From assembly GCA_964019135.1 (NCBI GenBank), contig OZ025258.1:30808186-30872185 (forward strand): a stretch of DNA of 64,000 bases. The letters run 5' to 3'. Source of the stretch: Arenicola marina (taxonomy: Eukaryota; Annelida; Polychaeta; Arenicolidae). The notes beneath the pieces are model-generated. The model had not been told where the DNA came from. It saw only the letters and a program-made list of their open reading frames with translations, and made no database searches. Numbering within the stretch: the first letter of the stretch is position 1; every line of letters starts with the position of its first letter. Position numbers and translations under genes: made by a program. This document shows, piece by piece, positions 57,413 to 64,000 of this stretch.

Positions 57413-57613
57413 TGATAACCTGTCCGCCGTGATAAAGTGTCCGGCTGACGTGTGCGCATGCGCAGCAAATGGGGTTCCTATGTAAATACCACATGTATGT
57501 TAGGTTTAGGGTTAGGCTAGGATTAGATTAGGGCCTGGGTTAGGGTTAGGGTTAGGATTAGGGCTCTGGTTAGGGTTAGTGGTATGAAAGAAGCGTGGCC
57601 GGACAGGTTATCA
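57413..57613. mobile_element. 201-bp inverted-repeat element containing telomere-like repeats
   Basis: TGATAACCTGTCCG at the left end is matched by CGGACAGGTTATCA at the right end, a perfect 14-bp inverted repeat. The interior right half is degenerate (TTAGGG)n on the plus strand. The symmetry suggests a MITE rather than a chromosome-healing scar. No clear target duplication was found. Confidence 0.6.
57499..57580 (+). repeat. degenerate interstitial TTAGGG tract
   Basis: About nine TTAGG/TTAGGG-type units, with the purest run GGGTTAGGGTTAGGGTTAGG near 57536-57555, mixed with GATTAG and TCTGGTTAG variants. Confidence 0.85.
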
Positions 57614-57637
57614 CGCCCTCCGTGGACCCTCCTAGGA

Positions 57638-57899
57638 CTCCTAGCACAGGGCCGGGGCACGTGCCCCTAAAGACCCTAAAGTATATCTGTGCCCCCCTTT
57701 TCAAATTATCTCCACCCCCGGTCGTTAAACCCCAACAAAGTAATGGAGCGCTTGGTCACAATTGTGTCAGTCCCTGCCCCCCCCCCCCCCCCGCCGCCCG
57801 GTCGCAAGATTTTAGTATGCCTCCCCCCACCCCCCCTCGGCCCCCGTTTTTTTTTATTGTGCCCTCCCTTTCAAGGATTGCACACGCCCCTGCGCCACG
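57638..57899 (+). mobile_element. C-rich MITE-like relic
   Basis: It contains CGGTCGCAAGATTTTAG and CTGTGCCCCCCTTTTCAAAT modules like those inside the 32788-33110 element, and ends with GCACACGCCCCTGCGCCAC. A reversed related piece (CTTGCGACCAGGGGG) is at 58350. Boundaries uncertain. Confidence 0.4.
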
Positions 57900-59356
57900 G
57901 CTCTGATTCGAACCACGTACCGACCGCATTCTAGGATGTCGCCGAAAGGATAATCCTGTTAACGCATTGATGTCGCACCGCCGGGACCGGTATCGTAAAA
58001 TACTATACATATGCCAGGTACTAAGAGACACTTCGCCCGTGTTTCCAAAAATATTCATCACACCCACCCGCGGCTCACGATTTTGTTTGTGGTCGCTCCC
58101 ATATGGAACCCAAACAAAAGCCGGTCCTAAACTGCTAAACCTATGTGGGAACCATATATATAGTCAGTGTCACGTGGCCTGCCGGGGTACAAGCAATAAC
58201 TTGAAGCAGCAATAGGCACAGTAACAGTATTTGTTCCCCCAAAATGGACGAAAGCTACGTCATAGCCCCCGTCTCTTCAGTCCGTTATAGAGCTATATAT
58301 CTTCCTTGGGATGACTGAGCGAGGGATAGACTATATAAAAAGAGGGGCCAAACTTGCGACCAGGGGGGGTGGGGGGCATGGTGGAGGCACTGGTGTGTGT
58401 GTGTGGGGGTGGGGGGCGGGGTTCACTCCGCCTCAGATAGCGTTGTTTCTCAATAATGGAAGGGGGGGCACCCCTGGATCGATAGGCCACACGCAGCGCA
58501 TACACACCCACATACCGTCACATCCATACCCTGGACTTTCCAAAGGGCTTTAGTCGTAAATTACTCAGTTTTAGTTCAAAGGGGGCAAGCAAGCTTTAGC
58601 CCTTCTCCCGCTGTGCATACAATTTGCTAAATGTGACTTAGTTGACGAAGCCAAGACATATGTACTGTAACCGGCCGAAACGTTTACTTGGATAAAACTT
58701 GTTGTTGAAATCGCATGCATGGTGCGCATGCGTCAATGGTAATGTGACTTCCTGTCAGAACTGAAAACAACATTTTGACATTTCGACAAATTTAGGCAGA
58801 TATTTAACAGTTTTTGTGGTATTAGACATTACTGCTTCTACTATTTAATGCATATTCTTCCGTGGTTTCTTATAAAGTTGAAGCAGACTTGATGAGATGT
58901 GTAACATGGCATCTGTAATCTGTTCTTTCAGCCCCGATATAGACTACCTACTTGCTTTACTTAGGCCTCAGGCTCAGCGTTACTGAGAAGTTACTGTTTG
59001 TCTGTTCGAAGCCAGTTGGGCAGGGACGACATTTAACGTCTGAACTCCTCGCACTTAGTCGCTCTTCAAGAAGCCTATTTTTACATCTTGACTAAAACAC
59101 TCACTTGTCAGCTATATTGTAAAATAATAATTTCCTTCTTTGAGTTTGCTATAAATCGAAGCGTGCAGAGATATCTGCACTCATTCACTGACTCAGTCAA
59201 GATAACTTACATTAATTAGCATTTTCACCATTTGGTGCACTAGTTTACTTTGCGTTATGATGATATTTTGTTTAAGGTATTGATCTCCAGTTGAGCTGAT
59301 GTAACTGATGGTGGTTCAAAGACACAGCAAGAGGCCTGTGATGACTGAGGTATGCT
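57900..59356. other. intergenic region and likely 5' region of CUEDC1
   Basis: Contains the G-rich 58360-58420 segment, then AT-rich sequence. A non-coding 5' exon of CUEDC1 may lie here, since an acceptor-like CTCCAG occurs at 59286-59291 shortly before the ATG, but I could not fix one. Confidence 0.4.
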
Positions 59357-59503
59357 ATGGCCTCTACCTCTAAGGACAGCCACCATCAGCGTCATTCTGC
59401 TGGTACTGAGCACACTTCTTCAGTTTTGCCGGGTACCAGCACTGACCAGACTGACAATATGACAGACACACAATCAACACCCCACCAACTGGACTTCTAC
59501 CAG
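59357..59503 (+). CDS. CUEDC1: CUEDC1 exon 1
   Basis: 49 codons, Ser/Thr/His-rich, ending HQLDFYQ (human RRLEFNQ). ATGG context is favourable. Donor CAG|GTGATA, phase 0. Confidence 0.8.
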
Positions 59504-62500
59504 GTGATATCTCTTATTTTTTCTTATTGTGAATCAATCACCCAGAGATTTAATCCTGTAGACTGCTTCAATGAAATATTGATGGGAATGACAGGCAGGA
59601 ATCATTGAAGAACAATTTAGAAAGGTTAATATCATTTATTTTAAATTCTTGTGGATTCCATAAATTTGACAGTTTATTCATATGATATTTTTTTTTTTAC
59701 CCTAAGGCAATGGCAGACTTTAAACACATGTTTCCCAACATGGATGAGGAGGTGATCGAAGCTGTGCTTCGGTCCAATAATGGGTCCGTGGATGCAACGA
59801 TTGACCAGCTCCTGACGATGGGAGTAGATATAGAGGGTCCATTGGCTGGTCACTCCAGACTAGCTGCCGCAAGGGTTAGTCACGACATGTAGCATCACAG
59901 GCTGGGAGACATAAACAATGATCATAGATTACTGTATTTGTGCTGGAAGGAAATATTATTAGTTTTAGACAACCTCTCATATTAACATAATTGTATCCAA
60001 AAAAAATTATTAGACTAAAAGCAATTTTTCTTATGGCTACAAAATATAGTTTGCGGTTCTGTAATTTTGTCTAATTTTGACAAACTTAGTGTACTAACAG
60101 CTGCATACAATGTCACTTTTTGTTGTCTAATTTGGACATGCATGTTTTGTTGCAGGGTTTAAATAGCAAAGCTGCTTCAAATTCAGTGGCCCCTCCCCCA
60201 TACTCACTGGGCTTCCCGGAACCCCCGCCGAGCTATCAGGAGTGCGCCGCCTCCGTCAGACCCAAGAATAGCGTGCTGCCCTCTCCAGCGGCGGCCGAGA
60301 CCAAGTCACCGGCCTTAAACCTGCCGGTGGTCAGCGACCTGCTGGCCGACGACCCATGTGATGACTCCGATGGATCCTTGCGGGACAGCGATCTACTCGG
60401 GGCGATAGGGGGTCAAGCGTTTGTATCGGGCGGTGAAACCATCCCCAAGGAGCCGCTCCCCCTGGGAGACATCGCGCTGGTGGATCCCACGCCCATGAAC
60501 CCCCCCGCGGCCCCCGTGGTCCCCGCGGCCCCCGTGCCCAAGGTCCCGGAGAAGATGCCGCTGTTTAACCACGTGTACACGCCGCGCCAGAGCCTGGAGC
60601 CGCGCCGGCTGTTCTTCAACTGGAAGCCGCCTCTACTGGGGCCGCTCCCCGACGACTTCCTACGGCTCCCGCCTGACTTTATTAGCCCGCACACGTGTGG
60701 TGGCCTCGCCACCCCGCCGGCCCTAGCCTCGCCCGGCCCCAGCGGCTCAGCTCGCAGGTCAATAGGTCACCGGACCGGGTCGTTGCCAAGCCCCAGTTTG
60801 AGCCCTCGGCCGTCTTCCGTACGGAGCGCTAGTCCATCGGTAAGACATATTAATATTAGCGTATTAGCGATTCACTAGTCCTCGCCGCCCCAATATTACA
60901 TTGCCGATATACGCGGTCGACGTTATCTACAATCCCATCCATGTGTTTGTCTGTGCAAATATTCTAGCAGTAAGGAGGACTTTGCCGTTCTTCTCTCCAT
61001 TCAATATCGCTGTGTGGTATGCTAACTCAGTGACGCCCCCCCCCCCTCAATCTCCGCCGCAGATGGAACCTCAGGTCTCAGGTTGTAAGCAGACTTAACT
61101 GTAGACCTCTAACTTGACTATGTTTCATGCCACCACAATTCATGTTCCCGAGATCGTTCTTGGTTTAACTTTGACCCTAACATTTTATTGTTTTGTTGCC
61201 CCCGCGGCAGGGCGATGAGCTGAGCTCCCGCCTACTGGAACAGCGCATGGCCGAGAACGTGCGGAAGCGGAACTCGCTGCCGGCTGACCTCGACCCTGCT
61301 ACGGCCCAGCTGCTAGAGGATGAACGCCTGGCACTCATGCTGCAGAACGAGGAGTTCTTGGCAGAGTTACAGGGAGATGAGGACTTCATGCACGCTCTTG
61401 AGAGAGGTGAGGGACTTTAATGCACGCCCTTGAGAGAGGTGAGTGACTTTAATGCACGCTCTTGAGAGAGGTGAGGGACTTTATTGCACGCTCTTGAGAG
61501 GGGTGGGGGACTTTATTGCACGCTCTTGAGAGAGGTGAGTGACTTAAATGCACGCTCTTGAGAGAGGTGAGGGACTTTAATGCACGCTCTTGAGAGAGGT
61601 GAGGGACTTCATGCACGCTCTTGAGAGAGGTGAGGGACTTTAATGCACGCTATGGAGAGGGGTGAGGGACTTCAATGCACGCTCTTGAGAGAGGTGAGAG
61701 ACTTTAATGCACGCTCTTGAGAGAGGTGAGGGAATTTAATGCACGCTCTTGAGAGAGGTGAGGGACTTTAATGCACGCTCTTGAGAGAGGTGAGGGACTT
61801 TAATGCACGCTCTTGAGAGAGGTGAGGGACTTTACTGCACGCTCTTGAGAGGGGTGAGGGAATTTAATGCACGCTCTTGAGAGCTGAGGAACTTTAATGC
61901 ACGCTCTTGAGAGGAGTGAGGGACTTTAATGCACGCTCTTGAGAGGGGTGAGGGACTTTAATGCACGCTCTTGAGAGGGGTGAGGGACTTTAATGCGCGC
62001 TCTTGAGAGGGTGAGGGACTTTAATGCACGCATTTGAGAGAGGTGAGTGAATTTAATGCACGCTCTTGAGAAAGATCAACGACTTGAATGCGCTCTCTTG
62101 AGATAGATCAGTGATGTTATTACACCGTTTTGGGAGAGCTAAGTCACTTGGAACGAGGTACGAAATATAATGCTCGATCGGCAGCCAGTGGAGGGACTTA
62201 AAATATGAAAGGATCGGCGTCGTTTTTTCACGCCTTTGCCTTCTGCAATGCTATTTCTGTAATATGTATGTTAATTTGAATTGCAGATCGAATGAATGCC
62301 ACAGCATTTGAACCACCAACGATAGAGAGTCCAGAACTAGATCACAACAGACCAAAGTCAGGTATGACATGCGTCTTTAATGAAAGATATGTACGCATAC
62401 ACGTTGTTCTAACATGCAGTGAGATTCCTCAAGGAATATCGTTGCAAGGTACATTGATATCCCATGTGAAATGACGAAATTGCCCAGTGCTATTAAATAA

Positions 62501-63432
62501 GTAATCTATCAAAGAGTTAACGGCACAACGTTTGTAATTCCTCTTTATGTTCAACTATTTAAGCGGGTCTAACATGATTAATGAACGATAAAGGCATTCG
62601 CGCGCACGTGTTTGTGTATTCCCAATTATCGCCCAACCTGAATTTCATGTGTCGTGTTGCCCGCAGACTTCATGGAGGGTTACGGCGACGACCGAGACAA
62701 GGATATGGGTGCCTTCCCCTTTGATCGCTCCGTCTCAGGCGACAAACACACTGAGTTCAGACGGCAGTTGAAAAACATGGGTGGATGTAAGTCTGATGGA
62801 TGGCTCACGTGGCAAAGATAAAGATGGAGCTATTTGATAATTATTTTCTTCACCACTGCCGTCATCATATGAGCGGTGTTAGTATATAGAGTGTGGAGGG
62901 TAATGTTCAGGGTCAAACACGTATATAATGGGATAAGGCTCGACCCAGTTTATTGTTGTGCATTCCTTACAAATGGACCAGCATATGTGACGTATTCATA
63001 TTCTTATCGATAATATCAGCACATTCGAAAAATACAGAGGCATACACTACGCCCCACATATTTCCCCTCATAATGTGGGGTAGAATTCATCGTCTCAGGA
63101 GTTTAGCCCGTGTGTGTTCAAAGGTGGCCTACACCACACCAACAGTTCATATTTCTACCCTTTCCCCGTGTATTGGCACCACACGCTGGCGTTATTACCG
63201 GCGCCACTGATGTGTATTTCGCCATGTGGATTCAGCTTCCAGAAAAAAGTTCGTCGACGCCGCACGAGGCTTTTTCTCCCGGAAGCGGAAGTCGCCAAAG
63301 CAGATGTATCCTTACCCCGGTTACGACCGCTTCCGACAGCTGGAGGGCTACAACAGTCTCCGCAATCGCGGCTCCATGACCGCCGACGACTTTACCACTG
63401 TCAGCAGTTCCACGGGATACGACCAGCAAGAC
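59357..63432 (+). CDS. CUEDC1: CUE domain-containing protein 1, 3' end probably beyond the window
   Basis: Intracellular ubiquitin-binding adaptor. Coding exons: 59357-59503, 59707-59874, 60156-60839, 61211-61406, 62287-62361, 62667-62786, 63236-63432. Phases agree at all junctions, giving at least 529 residues (human about 386). Domains: disordered N-terminus; CUE domain, residues 50-86, with the ubiquitin-contact motifs MFP (57-59) and LL (84-85); a Pro/Ser-rich region with two WW-ligand motifs PPPY (118-121) and PPSY (129-132); the family-specific WKPPLLGPLPDDFLRL; the helical LLEDERLALMLQNEEFLAEL; and a C-terminal basic block SSRKKFVDAARGFFSRKRK like human STRRKLFELARAF. Intron 4 contains a minisatellite copied from the exon donor. 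The last exon may end at GAC|GTGGGT or read to a stop at 63553-63555. Confidence 0.9.
59707..59874 (+). CDS. CUEDC1: CUEDC1 exon 2 (CUE domain)
   Basis: Acceptor with a T-run then CCCTAAG. It encodes AMADFKHMFPNMDEEVIEAV and VDATIDQLL, matching human AMDDFKTMFPNMDYDIIECV. Donor AAGG|GTTAGT, phase 0. Confidence 0.95.
60156..60839 (+). CDS. CUEDC1: CUEDC1 exon 3 (PPxY motifs and family core)
   Basis: 228 codons, acceptor GTTTTGTTGCAG, donor TCG|GTAAGA. It encodes VAPPPYSLGFPEPPPSYQE, a long acidic/proline-rich linker, RRLFFNWKPPLLGPLPDDF and a Ser-rich end. GC-rich relative to the flanking introns. Confidence 0.93.
61063..61074 (+). CDS. possible 12-base micro-exon of CUEDC1
   Basis: A strong acceptor (C-run, TCTCCGCCGCAG) precedes ATGGAACCTCAG, then GTCTCA. 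Twelve bases (MEPQ) would keep the reading frame between exons at 60839 and 61211. The donor is weak, so this may be unused. Confidence 0.25.
61211..61406 (+). CDS. CUEDC1: CUEDC1 exon 4 (conserved helix)
   Basis: Acceptor CGCGGCAG. It encodes GDELSSRLLEQRMAENV and QLLEDERLALMLQNEEFLAE, ending DEDFMHALER (human NRDFLLALER). Donor GAGAG|GTGAGG, phase 1. Its last 25 bases seed the adjacent array. Confidence 0.94.
61407..62112 (+). repeat. 32-bp minisatellite copied from the CUEDC1 exon 4 donor junction
   Basis: About 22 units, each GTGAGGGACTTTAATGCACG plus CTCTTGAGAGAG, continue without a break from the exon 4 donor. The exon itself ends GAGGACTTCATGCACGCTCT then TGAGAGAG, so the unit is a copy of the exon's last 25 or so bases with its donor. 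Most units keep AG|GTGAGG. Divergence rises toward 62112. Confidence 0.93.
62287..62361 (+). CDS. CUEDC1: CUEDC1 exon 5
   Basis: Acceptor ATTGCAG, donor TCAG|GTATGA, phase 1 to 1. It encodes DRMNATAFEPPTIESPELDH; ERDR at the junction matches human ERDRLKYE. Confidence 0.85.
62667..62786 (+). CDS. CUEDC1: CUEDC1 exon 6
   Basis: Acceptor TTGCCCGCAG, donor T|GTAAGT, phase 1 to 1. It encodes DFMEGYGDDRDKD then SGDKHTEFRRQLKNMG, parallel to human NDFGF...ALFRDKLKHMG. Confidence 0.88.
63236..63432 (+). CDS. CUEDC1: CUEDC1 exon 7 (basic C-terminal block)
   Basis: Acceptor GTGGATTCAG. It encodes SSRKKFVDAARGFFSRKRK and a Tyr-rich stretch, ending at TGYDQQD before GTGGGT. Beyond this the frame runs on to 63553 through a repetitive GTGTTACGCGCAG stretch, which looks intronic, so I end the exon here. 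Confidence 0.75.
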
Positions 63433-64000
63433 GTGGGTGGTCACACGGTTGTTATGTTATGCGAAGTCGTGTTACGCGCAGCCGTGTTACGCGCAGTCGT
63501 TTATGGCCCAATTATGGGGACTATTACTTCACAGTGTAGCGTTGTAAGATATTAACAACCATATCGGCAATAGTAAAGATAATGAGGATAATATCATTGT
63601 TCATGTATTTGGGGTGGCAAAGTGTTCGGGGGTTACATTCTCAGGTGAGTTCCAGTTTAATTCCCGTTAAATTAAAAGTTTCCCAGAATTCTGAAATTAT
63701 TCGACTAAATCAGATTCTGAGAAGCAATAATAATATTACAATGTGTAGATTTTAGTGCACTATTAATATTAGTTAGGGTGTGATAAAAGAAACCTTAAAG
63801 GCTCATATTTGGTTATCATCAACTTATCATGTAGATAATTGTGAGTTAATAAGAGGCTAATCCATATGAACAACTCCTTTATAAATATGAATTCTGTACT
63901 CGCATGCTCTTTTTCTCCAGTGACATTGCTAGTCAGGGTTTGAATTCTGGATTAATCCATCTCTAAGCATGTTCTCCAACATCATCTTCTCAGTCTGACT
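63433..64000. other. probable last visible intron or 3' UTR of CUEDC1
   Basis: A short repeat of GTGTTACGCGCAG(C/T)CGT lies at 63469-63500, then AT-rich sequence. No further exon is recognised before the window ends. Confidence 0.4.

Noticed and set aside
57499-57580. True chromosome end or fusion point
   Set aside because: The TTAGGG tract is short, degenerate and enclosed by inverted repeats, with unique sequence on both sides.

Overview
This is animal nuclear DNA. Three intron-bearing or eukaryote-type genes are readable: a high-affinity choline transporter (SLC5A7 family, minus strand, about 29.0 to 20.0 kb), an SLC46-family major facilitator (plus strand, 51.1 to 52.7 kb) and CUEDC1 (CUE domain-containing protein 1, plus strand, from 59.36 kb and probably running off the right edge). 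The gene set, tRNA-derived SINEs, Ty3/gypsy-type LTR fossil, many MITE-like elements, TTAGGG-type repeats and extreme minisatellite load suggest a marine invertebrate deuterostome (echinoderm, hemichordate or cephalochordate). The sequence alone does not let me choose among these.

Layout: 0 to 2.5 kb is the 3' end of a broken gypsy-type LTR element. 2.7 to 5.3 kb holds fragments of a minus-strand ORF that looks transposase-derived, interrupted by two SINEs. 5.3 to 9.3 kb is gene-poor with one intact SINE flanked by a target-site duplication. 9.35 to 19.32 kb is a single 10-kb minisatellite (47/48-bp unit, about 210 copies, with higher-order repeats). 19.3 to 29.2 kb is the choline transporter gene: nine coding exons with consistent phases give a 646-residue protein, and a TATA/GC-box promoter lies upstream. 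29 to 51 kb has no convincing gene. It holds a C-rich 32-bp array (36.3 to 38.45 kb), a T/C-rich 32-bp array (41.45 to 43.75 kb), a composite 31-bp CCAAT-box array (44.0 to 47.04 kb), G-rich tracts and small DNA transposon relics. 50.6 to 52.8 kb holds the SLC46 gene and a decayed fragment of a second copy just upstream. 55 to 58 kb has a foldback element, a telomere-like element and a C-rich relic. 59.3 to 64 kb is CUEDC1.

The most interesting pattern is that three introns in two unrelated genes each begin or end with a minisatellite whose unit is a copy of the neighbouring splice junction. These are a 55-bp acceptor unit (33 exonic + 22 intronic bases, about 27 copies), a 20-bp donor unit (13 exonic + 7 intronic bases, about 17 copies) and a 32-bp donor unit in CUEDC1 (about 22 copies). 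Each repeat carries its own splice site. This looks like recurrent tandem duplication seeded at exon edges, with possible consequences for splice-site choice or intron origin.

The three genes have no evident shared pathway. The choline transporter would supply choline for acetylcholine synthesis, the SLC46 protein is a solute transporter of unknown substrate, and CUEDC1 is a ubiquitin-binding adaptor with WW-ligand motifs.
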